A DNA stretch of 64,000 bases from Lonicera japonica. Taxonomy: Eukaryota; Streptophyta; Magnoliopsida; Dipsacales; Caprifoliaceae. The notes below the pieces were generated by a model that had not been told where the DNA came from, did not search any database, and saw nothing but the letters and a program-made list of their open reading frames with translations. The stretch's first letter is position 1. Each line of letters opens with the position of its first letter. This document shows positions 24,780 through 35,882 of the stretch, one piece after another. The DNA lies in assembly GCA_021464415.1 (NCBI GenBank), contig CM038469.1, forward strand, positions 15,912,501 through 15,976,500, given 5' to 3'. Made by a program: the position numbers and the translations under genes.

Positions 24780-25440
24780 GTAGATGTTTTCTTTTGGACT
24801 ACAATATGCCACAAGCTCCTAATTATGCCCACAATTTCAATTTGACCCTTAGGCTTGTCTCAGTTTAGCCTTTAAATTACCCTAAGCTATGCAATGCTCT
24901 ACCCTTTTGTTAGTGTTGGCAATTAAAAGTAACAGTAAACTGGTATGTGCAAGGCAGTGCCACTAAAATAACAACACATTTGTCATTTAGGCTCAAGTCG
25001 GAGCCACTTGAAGTTTAGTCTAAACTGTCCCCGGAAATGTGCTTGTGGAGACACTCATTTGTTCTCTTACAAAAAGAATTTTGTTTCTTTGTTTGTCTAA
25101 ATTTACATATGTAGACATAATACTTATGTTACTCAGTAATCCTTTATATATATGCATATGATACATATATTACACGTGTAAGTGTAGTCCTTTATAGATA
25201 TATGCATATGTATGTCTGTTATATCAGAAAACAGAATGATAGAATGAATTTCTGCTTCTTTGAATGACATTTGCCTTGGATATGCCAATTTCTGTTACTT
25301 CAGTGGCAGACTAAAAGAAGGTAGCACTGCATAGTTAAGAGTGGTTTGAGGACTAAATTGAGACAAAATTGAATGTAAGGGTCGAGTTGAATCCTGGGCA
25401 TAGTTTAGGGCCTTGGGAGACAACGTTTGGGACATGTTTT
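24780..25440. mobile_element. TIR element within an NDB intron
   Basis: The block at about 24838-24905 (TTGACCCTTAGGCTTGTCTCAGTTTAG...) is inverted at about 25345-25415, whose reverse complement reads CGACCCTTACATTCAATTTTGTCTCAATTTAG. Both carry AAACTATGCCC- or AAGCTATGC-like motifs. No transposase is present. The exact ends and target duplication are uncertain. Confidence 0.4.
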
Positions 25441-26079
25441 GAGGACCCAGTGTGTATTGCCTGTGCATTGACTTTGATTAAATTCTACTGGTGATGACCC
25501 AATTAATTGACTGATGAATTAATAAACCATGTCCCCTGAATGTTTCACCTCTCTCAACCCCAGCCACAAACCTTTAGGATGGCCCTGTTTCTGAGTAAGT
25601 TGAACTTGCCACCAGAACTACATTGTAAGTTAATCAACTTTGCATTTTCCTAAAAAAGAAGCAACAGTTCATTCATGCAGGAGGTTGAAGGTGCTCAAAA
25701 GATCTGTGTGGGTGTAATAGATTGTTTCGAGAAGGCCGTTCTTCTGGGGCTGACTGAAGAAGAGCGAAAGGCTAACCTCCACTTTGTAATAGTGGGAGGC
25801 GGTCCAACTGGTGTGGAATTTGCTGCTGAGCTACACGACTTTTTCCAGGAAGATTTATTCAAGTTATACCCTGGAGTTAAAGATCTAGTCAAAATAACAG
25901 TTATCCAAGCTGAGGATCTTGAACACATAAGGATATATATATATATATGTAGCAGTCATAATTTTCACTGCTTTGAACATATTTTATCGAGTCCCTTATC
26001 ATTTACTTTGACATTGAGGTTTTGTTCTCTATGTCTCATCTTTCCCATTTTTGCAATCTGATATCATTTACTAAGGGGT

Positions 26080-26475
26080 GAGTTTCTTAGCTTACATGGA
26101 GGCAGTTTTTGAACTACATGGAAAATGAGAACATGAAGCTAAACCAAGTTGTACAATGGGAATTACCTTCAAACACCACTAAAGGTGGAAACATAAAACC
26201 TTAACCATTGTCCATGGAAAAAAGTGGTATCAAACACAAACTAAGTGCCCATTCCATAGAAAATGTCCAAGATTACTAAATTATATTTTGAGCAACTTTT
26301 GATTTCACTAATTTTCCATGGAACCAATTTTCATGGTACAGTGTACTATTGCCTAATTTGTCATTTTATATGGAATGCAGAAACCAACTCACCCTAACAT
26401 TTTTTGCTTTCCATGTAAAGTATTTTCAAGGAATTCAATTCTTTCCCATGTAAGTCACTCAAATGCATACCAAGA
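26080..26475. mobile_element. MITE-like segment, family A copy 2
   Basis: This is a relative of 24061-24290. Repeated CCATGGAAAA/TTTTCCATGG motifs lie in both orientations, and it ends CCATGTAAGTCACTCAAATGCATACC. No coding content was seen. Confidence 0.3.
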
Positions 26476-26951
26476 TATTGAGGATTTATTATATACATCT
26501 TTTCTTTGTATACAAACCAAAAAGAACAATAAATAGAAAGAAAATATTTTAGCTGTACATGCTGGTGGGATGCTTTTTCTATTGATTATTGAATTAGCAA
26601 ATTCTTGCTTTAATTTTGGCTTTTGCATTTTGTGTTATTACGTAGATCCACATAAAATAGATAGAATGTCCACACCAGTAACCATCATTGTAATATATTT
26701 AGTTCAACACTTCGAAATTTGTCACATTTTAGGTAATTTACTTGGATGTTTGTGGTTCAAGCAACTTTTCTGTTGGTACTCTTGTAAGTAGAATTATATT
26801 TTTATCCTCGCACAACAAACTCAATTGCTTGGAGTGTTGAAAAATGTCATCCTCTGAATTTAGATAATAACACGCCAAGTGTTAAACAATTAGGGATGCT
26901 TCCTCATCTGATCAGATGGCTCACTCTTCTTATTCTCATTGTTTACATTTA

Positions 26952-27586
26952 TGGCTCGTTTGGTTCAAGATTTAAACCATTCCAGGAATGCTACATTCCA
27001 TTCCAAAATAATTCCCGCGTTTGGTTCAAGTTTTAAGTCCGGAATAAATGATTCCAGGAACAAACCTTTCCCCCAAAGTTCTCCCATTTAAATCATAAGG
27101 AATAAACCATTACCAATGGGCATCTTTTTTAATTTTTTCATGTTAGGACTAAAATAACACTCTTTCTTATGAATAAATAATTCTTTTTCCATCAGTGCAT
27201 GAAAATATTGTTTGGAACTTTTTTTTTTAATTACGCTGCTGAACAAAAATGAAAAAAAAAATTATTTGGAACTTTTTTTTTCTTTTTTCTTGTTGTAATT
27301 TTTTTAATTAAAAATAATTGTAATTTTTGTAGGATGGTTATTAGTTAGGCATGTGTAATTTTTGTAATTTATTATAGTAATTGTCTCTTTTGAAAAATTA
27401 GTAGGTGATATTTTCTCATCTTTTAAAAAGAAGGGTATTTTTGTAATTGATACTTTATTCTATTCCTATTCCCGGTTGAACCAAACATTGGTATGGCATC
27501 CTAGATGCCAGGAAAATAACTTTCCAGGAATCAAGTATTCCCATTCCATGCCCATTCCATTCCCAAAACTCGAACCAAACGAGCCC
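26952..27586. mobile_element. Harbinger-like MITE with TTA target site
   Basis: The ends are inverted repeats: left TGGCTCGTTTGGTTCAAG, and right reverse-complemented GGGCTCGTTTGGTTCGAG. TTA flanks both sides (26949-26951 and 27587-27589), the classic PIF/Harbinger target. The internal sequence is AT-rich and non-coding. Length is 635 bp. It sits in an intron of the NDB pseudogene. Confidence 0.75.
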
Positions 27587-28178
27587 TTATGGTTACTCAT
27601 CTTGTATGCGTCTTTTCATTTTTGCGATGCTTCCTCATCTGATCAGATTAAGAGTCCACCTTTCTTTTTTGGACTCCCCAAGTTAAGATTTCACTTCCTA
27701 AAATCTATGTAAAAATCTCCCAATAACTAGATAATTTCTGTTCTTGACCATCGATTACATAGAAATTAGTGTATTATCACAGGAAGAGTCAAATAGGGAC
27801 TCTAATTTGGGACTGAAGGACTGAAGGAGTATTATATTTTCATCAGTTGAGAACATATGTAACTTTTTTTTCTTCACCACGGTTTGTCCATGCTGTAAGT
27901 TTCCATTGTTAAAAGAATATATCCTCTCCATGTTCTTTTGATGTGTATATTCCCTCTCCATGTTCTTCCATGTTCTTTTGAGGTGTAATGCAATTATGTT
28001 GTTTTCTTTCATCATTTGCCATGTAATTATGTTATGTTCTTTAGCCTCTTGCCTTGTATATATATATAGGGCCTTTCCCCATTGTAAAGAAGATGAAAAG
28101 ATTGTAACAATGTAATCCATTATGGAATTCTTGCTCATTAATATAATTTCTCTATTTCTTGTGTTGTATAATTTAACA

Positions 28179-28190
28179 TGGTATCAGAGC
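28179..28190 (+). other. Primer-binding site (initiator tRNA-Met type)
   Basis: TGGTATCAGAGC directly follows the LTR end with no spacer, as in many copia elements. Confidence 0.85.
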
Positions 28191-28199
28191 ACAACCTTG

Positions 28200-28275
28200 C
28201 CACTAGCCACCACGACCTCGCCACTAGCCACCACGACCTCGCCACCAACCACCAGCCACCACACAACCTCGCCAC
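28200..28275. repeat. Minisatellite-like repeat
   Basis: The unit GCCACTAGCCACCACGACCTC and shortened derivatives repeat about three to four times right after the primer-binding site of the copia-type element. The resulting open frames look like by-products. Confidence 0.7.
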
Positions 28276-28517
28276 CAAGCCACCACACCTATCACCATTA
28301 TCAAACAAATCAAATACGCCTCCAAACACTACTCGAATCAGACTTTACGCAGCAAACCTGTTCAAATAAAACCACGTTCAAATAATTATTATTGAAGCAT
28401 TCAGCCTGGCTGGCAAGACCATCAGGTAACCACAGCTTAGTGCAAGGTTCGATTCCTACTAATAGCATTTTATTTTTCCTCTATTTCCTTACAAACTGCA
28501 ACTGCCACATCATTGAA

Positions 28518-28600
28518 GCGCCACGTGGCATCCAGTCAGCACCACGTGGCATCCAGTCAGCGCCACGTGTCAGTCACGTGTCAGCCACGTCAGCGGTTAA
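28518..28600. promoter_or_regulatory. Cluster of four G-boxes
   Basis: CACGTG occurs at 28522, 28543, 28564 and 28575, within copies of GCCACGTGGCATCCAGTCAG. A half-site, CCACGT, follows. CACGTG is the core bound by plant bZIP and bHLH factors. Function here is inferred only from motif density. Confidence 0.55.
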
Positions 28601-28611
28601 CGCCGTTTGCT

Positions 28612-28678
28612 TGCCGTCAGACTTGACGGAATATTCCAGACGCCGTCAGACTTGACGGAATATTCCAGACACCGTCAG
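28612..28678. repeat. Direct repeat with GGAATATTCC palindrome
   Basis: The block GCCGTCAGACTTGACGGAATATTCCAGAC occurs in two tandem copies, here starting near 28612 and 28642. Each contains the 10-bp palindrome GGAATATTCC, which fits a GAANNTTC heat-shock-element core. Confidence 0.6.
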
Positions 28679-29078
28679 ATATATTTACAATTTCACCCGT
28701 GTACTTTATGATATTTCTTTTTTAACCCCTAAACTTTCTATTTTTCTCATTTTAACTCCTAAAGCTTCTGATTTTTGTTATTCTAGCCCCTAAACTTTCT
28801 TATTTTCCTATTCTAACATCAAGAGCCGTTGATCTCATTGCACCACTCATCCACTCGTTCAACTTCCCAATTCTCTCCTCCGTCAATCCCAAGCAACACC
28901 GTCCATTTCCTCAGTCAATCCTTTCACATCTTCTTCTTCTGGAAATTCAAGGGCCAAGGCTGAGTTCTTGGTTCTTCTTCAGGTCCCACCAATTCAATTC
29001 CCACCCGCCAATTGCCCACTCCTAATCCATACCCTAACCGACAACCCGCAAATTCCGTAAACTCCAAACCCTCGCCCC

Positions 29079-29109
<31 letters not shown>

Positions 29110-32100
29110 GATACCGCTGTCCATTTCCTTTTATTTATTTTTTTTTCGCCGTTCACTTTTTCCTTTTTCTTTTTCCGCCGTCTACTTTTATTGACTTTTC
29201 TGCTTCAAAAAAAAAAAAAAAAAATCACTGCCATCATCAACTGCCGACATCTTTTCAAAATGCTCCGACCTCGAAATTCGAAATTCAAATTTCGAGATCG
29301 GCGCCTTTAACCCTTTCACCAGCTTCCTGCCATCATCAACTGCCGCCTGCCCACTTCCTAAGGCACCACTACCAACAAGCAGATCTACTCTCCCATCATT
29401 AAAATCAAAAAGCACCATCCTCACTGCAAATCACCCATTCAAATCCAATACAAACAGCCATGTCGATCAGCATCCGCCAGCGAGGTACTCCATGTCCTGC
29501 CTGCTCTTTTCGCCGCAGAGCTTGTCCTCCTTCTTGTGAATCAGTTAAAATCTTTCGGAATGCGTATCATCGTCGAGATTAACAAGTATTCTGATTCAAT
29601 TTCTTGTTACTGTTATACGTACTGCTCGCGTATTCAGATCAAGTTTTTATTTCCTCCGGAAATTCTACACCGGACCTCGCCGTTCCGTCGGCTCCCGTCA
29701 TCGCCGTTCCGTCGGCTCCAGTTACCGCCGTTCCGTCGGCCGGTCAAATCAAACATGTCAAACAACCAAAACCAAATTCCATTTTCTCGTATCCAAGCTT
29801 CGGATCCCTAAGAGCCTCCTTCAGCTTGAGGGGGGGTGTTAAAAGAATATATCCTCTCCATGTTCTTTTGATGTGTATATTCCCTCTCCATGTTCTTCCA
29901 TGTTCTTTTGAGGTGTAATGCAATTATGTTGTTTTCTTTCATCATTTGCCATGTAATTATGTTATGTTCTTTAGCCTCTTGCCTTGTATATATATATAGG
30001 GCCTTTCCCCATTGTAAAGAAGATGAAAAGATTGTAACAATGTAATCCATTATGGAATTCTTGCTCATTAATATAATTTCTCTATTTCTTGTGTTGTATA
30101 ATTTAACATCCATGTACAATATGATATAAATAAAACCTTGAAAACTCTCGTTTATGATGTTGTATGATGAAAGAATTAGTGCATTTGCTGAACAGAAGTT
30201 TCGAAGTGATGGTATTGAAGTTCTAACAGGACGTCGGGTTGTAAGTGTTACTGATAAAGTAATTAATATGAAGTTAAAATATACTGGGGAGCATTCTTCC
30301 ATAAGCCATGGGATGGTTGTGTGGTCAACAGGTGTCGGGACCCGCCCAGTTATTATGGAATTCATGGAGCAAATTGGCCAGGTTTTGCAATGTTCTGTTC
30401 CCCTTACTTTATTTCAGATATTTTAAGGCACTTTTATAATGCTGTCCATGTTACAAAAAATAACTAGGACCAAGTCCAGTGATATTTACATCTGATCAAG
30501 TTATTTCTGAAAGACCCGGTTCTGGCAACGTAATTTAAATAGAAAAGGAACAACCTAACAAAAATTAATTTGAAAGATGTGGACCTAGTGAAGTAAATCT
30601 AGTTGGATTTAATCTAAATATTTTTGGTAGCAGGGAATGGATTCAATCTTTCGATATATATTTTTTTCCAGTCCTTATAAAGTTACGAAATTTTCAAAAC
30701 TAGTGAACAAAGTTCAATTCTGAATAGTTGGAAAGACGTTTGACCTATGGTACTTCTAACCTAGGTGAAAAAAAGATTCACCCAAACCAAACATCCACTT
30801 AGCTAACTCCAAATTCTCTAAACTAGCTAATTTTGTCAGCTTGACATGAGTTACTAGTATGATTGTGTTTTCTTTGCAGGCCGACAGACGTGTTCTAGCA
30901 ACCATTGATCAAAGTAAAATCATGGGATCCCTTTGCTCACTCTGTGCATAGCTTTTTTTTCAAAAAAAAAAAAAGAAGAAGAAGAAAGAAACTCGAAGGT
31001 TAAATTTAGAGAACACGACTCCTGACTTTATAATAATTTTATATTTTGCTAGATTTATTGCACATGCAGTTTTTTTTTTCACAATATTGTCTTTTAATTC
31101 AACAGCATTGTGTTTTAGGAAGATATATATACCATTTTCGAGGCTGCCGATACAGACAAGTCCGGTACCCTATCTGTTGACGAATTCAAAGAAGTTATAG
31201 ATGACATTATCATTCGGTACCCCCAGGTAGATCTCTATGTGAAGAGCAAGCATTTGCTTGAGGTGACAGATCTCCTTAAAGATGCTAAGGGGAACTACAA
31301 AAATGAAGTTGGTATTGAAGGGTTTATGTTGGCTCTTTCTCAGGTAGATTCACAGATGAAGAGTCTGCAAGAAATTTCATTAGAAATTCAATAAGTAGGT
31401 TTAATGCAAAACAGAGATATATGTGCCCTTTCGCCTGTTTGAACTTTTGTTGATCATTTTACCCGGTAAATGATTTAGTTTATTGATATTTGATGAAATT
31501 TTGTATGGATGATCATCACATTTCATCAAAAAATCATTTCTCCTCCCGAGTGGAGAAGTCTGCATATAGCTAAGGAATGGCACATTTTCTTAAAGCCGGA
31601 CTGTATACATATATTACTTTTTTTTCCTTTTGGGAATCTCACAATTCAGAATATTGTATATACCAAAATTAACGTTACCCTTTTTTCCTGTTGTTATTGC
31701 GGCTGTTATGCTGTCACGAAGAACATATATACAGAGTTGTTTGTGTCAAATCTTTTATTTAACAATCACAATAGGTTGCTGCTCAGCAAGGTGCATATCT
31801 GTCTCGGTGCTTTAACCAGAAGCAGCATATGAAAGAAAATCCAGAAGGGCCTCTCCGCTTCCATGGTTCTGGGGGTCATAAATTTAATCCCTTTCGGTAC
31901 TACACCTTTCTCCGTCCAAATTAAGAGCCGATTTTGACTTTGATACTTTTTTAAAGAAAAACTAATTTTAACACAATCAATGGTCAAAAAAATAAAATCT
32001 TTATTGTGCTGCAATTTGGTGCATTGAATATGTCAATTTTTGATTGAAAAGGTACAAGCATTTAGGCCAATTTGCTCCACTGGGAGGAGACCAGGCAGCA

Positions 32101-32531
32101 GCAGAGCTTCCAGGAGATTGGGTTTTGATGGGCCACAGCACACAGTGGCTCTGGTACTCCGTTTATTTAAGGTGAATCTTATTTTACTTCTTATATTATA
32201 TGAATTCATTCATTCTCCCACATTTGACTGATATGTTGTTGTTTGATTATAATCCTACTTATATGTGCAGCAAGCGAGCTGGTTAGTCGTAGGAGATTGG
32301 CCAAGGAGATATATATTTGGCAGAGATTCAAGTCGTATTTGAGGCATTGATTTATCAAACACTAGCACTATATTTTTATATGTTTGTGTTTGTGCCGTCT
32401 AATGTATAGAGTGATGGATCTAGGGGGGCAGTTGCCACCTCAATCTTTTTAAAAAATAGATTAGATATAATAGTAATTTTGTATTTATAAAAGCTCGTCC
32501 TCCAAATTATTTTGAAAAGATTAAGTAAGGC

Positions 32532-33493
32532 TAGGGGTGTGCACGGTCCGGTTAACCGCGGTAACCAGACCGTTCACCATATTTTCAGACCAGACCGATC
32601 ACTTCGGTTTTAGAATTTTTTGGACCAGACTAGACCGAAGTACCCTCCAAGACCGGATTGGACCAGTTCAATTTAAACAGTCCGGTTTTAATCGGTCCAA
32701 TCGGTCTAAGCATTAGGAGAAAAATTAAAACATATTCAGATCCATACCTTCATTTCACAACCAACAAATTTGTACATACAAACATATTTATAATATACAT
32801 ACATAATCAAGAAAAAAAATATTTTTACAAAACATTTCTTAGATCTAATTAGTACATACATAATATACACGCATATGCATACAGAAAGAGAAAAGAAGAG
32901 AACTAACGCAACCTTTCGACTTCTTCAATATTGTATTTCTTTGATTTATAATTATCTAAACATGTGTATATACAAGCATATATACACACATATAGAAAGG
33001 GAATGGATGAAGGGTTAATGCAAGAAAGATAAGCAGTGGGAAAGAGGAAGAAACGGATGGGAAAGAGGAAGAAATAGAAGAGAAAAATGCAAGAGAGAGA
33101 GAGAAGGTAAGAGTCTAAGAGAATAAAAAAGAAGAAAAGAAAAACAAATGAGAGAAAATGGGATCACGTGGGTGGACGTGGGTGGGGGACAAAAGTGATG
33201 GGTAAGATACAAAAGTGATGGGCAATAATAGCTTTATGGGGAAAATGAAAGTGGAAGGCTTTCTCTCCTTTCTATGCATATAAATATATATTTTAAAAAA
33301 ATTATTTAGATAATCGGTCCGGTCCGGTTTTGTAAGTATTTTATTCATAAGATCGAAGATCGGACCGGATTAATTCGGTTTACAAAAATTGGACCGGATC
33401 GAACTGTTATAAGTGTAAAAACCGAAAAAAACCTTATTTTTTGGTCCGGTCCGGTTGGTCCAATCAGTTCGGTCCAGTTCTTGCACACCCCTA
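32532..33493. mobile_element. hAT-type element nested in another hAT
   Basis: The termini are TAGGGGTGTGCA and its inverse TGCACACCCCTA. The 8-bp flanks match at 7 of 8 positions (AGTAAGGC at 32524-32531, AGTATGGC at 33494-33501). Subterminal GGTCCGGT/ACCGGACC motifs repeat at both ends. No transposase. Length is 962 bp. Confidence 0.8.
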
Positions 33494-33564
33494 AGTATGG
33501 CCCCCTCAATTATTTATTTTCTAAAAAAGTTAAAAACCCAGACTAATATATAAGAGTTACATTT

Positions 33565-33792
33565 TTGACATTGCCAGTTTCAACAGCTACATCTGAACGT
33601 GCATTTTCAGCTATGAAAATTGTTGAGACTGCACTTCATAATAGGATGGAAGATGGTTTTTTAACAAGCTATTTGATCATATATATTGAGAAAGATATTG
33701 CTCGTGATTTCGATGTTAATGATATTATAGATGCATTTTATATCATGAAAGAGAGGCGAGCACAATTTCAAATGCCTAAGTTTAATAGATAA
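33565..33792 (+). pseudogene. hAT transposase C-terminal (dimerisation) fragment
   Basis: The 75-residue open segment begins MTLPVSTATSERAFSAMK, the conserved start of the hAT C-terminal dimerisation domain, where the ERAFSAMK motif is diagnostic. It continues through NRMEDGFL and a hydrophobic/charged stretch to a stop after PKFNR. The catalytic DDE part and BED finger that a full transposase of about 600-800 residues would carry are absent, so it cannot encode an active enzyme. It lies inside the 32409-34056 element, just after the nested insertion. Confidence 0.8.
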
Positions 33793-34064
33793 TTATGAGA
33801 GGGTAATTGTAATTATTATTTTTTGCAAGTCAATTTGTCCAATGTAACCTGCTCACGTGATCATATGTATATATATATATGTATTTTTTGTAATTGTATA
33901 TATATTGACATATTATATATGTTATATTTTTGCGTTAACTTGCTTTATTATTTGAAGGTAAAATTTATTTTGAATAATTTTTGTGATAATTATTTATTGC
34001 CGCCAGTTCATTTATATTCTCGTCCCCCCAAACCTAAAATCCTGGCTCCGTCCCTGAATGTATA

Positions 34065-34560
34065 TGATCCTCTACATGCTTGTTTGTTCATGGAACTTTC
34101 GATGCAATAGTATATATAAATTTTTATCATCTTGCAAAGTCTTCTTTCTAATCTACAACAATGAGTTGCGAAGAGGAGTTAAAGATAGGGATATGTTATT
34201 GTCACAGCAATATTAGCCTCTTAAAAAGGAAACCTTTCCTTGAGTTGTGTGTTGTGCAGGATGAGGGCCGATATTTAAGATGTATAGGGTGGGCAACGGC
34301 ACAGGGCCCTTGTTACAATAAAAGATTTTAGAGTAATGCAAGAGGCTCATTATTTTAAGCACCTTATCTAACAAAGAAATGTGTTGCATATGGTAGAAAG
34401 ACCATCGGTTTCAATTTTGTACAGAGAATCGTATTTCATGGGGTTGGCCCTGTGCAGGCAAAGGTCCAATTATGAAATTGATCATTTGTAGCTACAAGAA
34501 CAATTGAACAAATCAACCCAAATTTTTTTCAATAAGAAACAGAAAGAAGAGGAAAGCTAA
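34065..34560. other. No recognisable gene
   Basis: Spacer between the hAT element and the Harbinger-like MITE. No conserved coding sequence or repeat ends were found. Confidence 0.3.
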
Positions 34561-34720
34561 GGCCATCTCCAATTGATAAGGGAAAAATGTAGTGAAAAAG
34601 GGTAATAATAATATACATTGTGTAAGGCAAACTGCAGTGCAAAAGAGTAAACTTGCATTGGAATTCACCCGCGACACACTAAATGTTGTGCGTGATGATA
34701 ACTCGGGCAGTGGAGCCACA

Positions 34721-35654
34721 TAGGGGTGTTGTCAAAAATCCGAAAACCGAATCTATCCGTTGCAATCCGAAATTTTTTGAACCGAAACTGATTGATTCGG
34801 GTCGGTATGGGTTTGGGGTTCATGTTACCCGAAGTGGACCAAATTCCCCGAATCTCTTTTAAAAAAATTTGCTAACTAAAGGACTTTGCCATTTCACTAT
34901 TTATTCTGAAGTTCCTCCCTAATTCAAGTATGACATTTTTCTTCCTGTTTGCCTTTCTCAATCTCTTATTTCACTTTTAGAGAAATAATCAGTTTTGGTT
35001 ACTTATTCTTCTTTTCAAATTAAGATTCAATTTAATTTTTGTATTTTGTTTAGTTATGGCTTGATACTTATTATTTAATTAATTTTTAATTACCATTAAA
35101 TTTATTTAGTACTATATGATTTAATATATTGATTATTTCTCAAAATGAAATCATAATTTATGACATTCGAAAAAAAGAAAAGAAAGAAAACAATGAATTT
35201 TAATTTAAAACAAAGTGAATTTAATAACAACAAGAGATATATACATGAAAAACAATTCTATGTGGTAAATTATGAAGTCTTCTCCAACAAAGAAAAGCAT
35301 CATGAAACTGAAAAATTTATTCGATGATGTGAATATTCATGATTATGCTATCAAATAGTAAGAGATGTTGTAAAATAATGATTTTTGCCTTAAGTATTGA
35401 AGTAAATAAATACAACTATAATAATACTAAGTCCATGTTTTTTTATTAGTGCTGCTTTTTTTTTTTTAGTGTAGCTTTTAACTAAAGTTTTAGCAATATA
35501 AAAAAAAAATGAATAAGACCGAATCGGACCAAAACCGAATAATTTGGGGAGGGTTTGGGTTCCATAGGTATGGAAACCGAAACCAAACTATAAAGTTTAA
35601 GGAGGGTTTGAGGTACCCCAAGCTCTACCCCGATCGAAACCGAAAACACCCCTA
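34721..35654. mobile_element. hAT-type MITE with exact 8-bp target duplication
   Basis: It starts TAGGGGTGTTGTCAAAAATC and ends AAAACACCCCTA, a short inverted repeat of the TAGGGGTG hAT type. GAGCCACA is duplicated exactly (34713-34720 and 35655-35662). Subterminal AACCGAA motifs occur at both ends. The 934-bp interior is AT-rich and non-coding. Confidence 0.85.
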
Positions 35655-35882
35655 GAGCCACAATGTAAACAATGTCGCGCCATACAATTCTCTGCCCCCG
35701 CGATGTACAAAACATGATGCAGGGGATAGTGTAGCCGTATGACATTTTTAGCTATCCATTATATATTTTTGCCCTACATATTTCAGCTTTTGCAAGTGGG
35801 AGATAAAAAATGTATATAATGTGGGGAATAGTGTAGCCATATGACATTTTTAGCTATCCATTATATATTTTTGCTCTACATA

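Larger units (their letters stand above)
27907..30108 (+). mobile_element. Non-autonomous copia-type LTR element, recently inserted
   Basis: Two LTRs (27907-28178 and 29837-30108, 272 bp each) appear identical, begin TGTTAAAAG and end TTTAACA. The 5-bp target duplication is exact (TCCAT at 27902-27906 and 30109-30113). A primer-binding site TGGTATCAGAGC abuts the 5' LTR (28179-28190), and a polypurine tract of the CTTGAGGGGGGG type precedes the 3' LTR (about 29825-29836). The 1.66-kb interior has no gag or pol. It instead carries short repeats, poly(A) runs (about 29077-29105 and 29206-29223) and G-box clusters. The LTR contains a TATATATATAGG box. It splits an NDB intron. Confidence 0.9.
23605..32342 (+). 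pseudogene. NDB: EF-hand external NAD(P)H dehydrogenase (NDB family) pseudogene
   Basis: NDB proteins are rotenone-insensitive type II NAD(P)H dehydrogenases on the outer face of the plant inner mitochondrial membrane that reduce ubiquinone. Recognisable exons are: 23605-23781 (LGTGWAGTSF, the FAD-binding Rossmann motif, then [17 protein letters not shown]); 24334-24500 ([19 protein letters not shown]); 25681-25930 (VIVGGGPTGVEFAAELHDFF, the second nucleotide fold); 30154-30381 (GMVVWSTGVGTRPV); 30880-30924; 31119-31371 (EF-hand DTDKSGTLSVDEF); 31775-31896; 32052-32171; and 32271-32342 (FGRDSSRI then stop). Defects include an in-frame TAA in the first exon, an extra T in the run at 24487-24494, a deletion of roughly 25 codons in the 30880 exon, missing splice signals (25930, 30924) and a shifted last exon. 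The N-terminal presequence was not found. Introns hold several transposons. Confidence 0.85.
32409..34056 (+). mobile_element. hAT element with exact 8-bp target duplication
   Basis: AATGTATA flanks both ends exactly (32401-32408 and 34057-34064). The right end reverse-complements to CAGGGACGGAGCCAGG, and the left end reads GAGTGATGGATCTAGG, a diverged match. The element carries the end of a hAT transposase and is interrupted by another element at 32532-33493. Removing that leaves about 680 bp, so it is internally deleted. Confidence 0.8.

Noticed and set aside
25675..26061. 128-residue open frame read as a functional dehydrogenase fragment
   Set aside because: Only the first part (to about 25930) is NDB exon. 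The rest is intron read-through, and the locus has stops, frameshifts and lost splice sites.
27755..28138. 127-residue minus-strand frame
   Set aside because: Antisense to the 5' LTR; the same residues recur from the other LTR copy.
28396..28465. tRNA gene or SINE head
   Set aside because: There is a B-box-like GGTTCGATTCC (28446) and a weak A-box, but no cloverleaf or acceptor stem could be formed. It lies inside the copia-type element.
29808..30365. 185-residue minus-strand frame
   Set aside because: It lies across the 3' LTR of the copia-type element and the antisense of an NDB exon. No domain.
33015..33212. Leucine/serine-rich minus-strand frame
   Set aside because: Low-complexity antisense of a purine-rich part of the nested hAT-type element.
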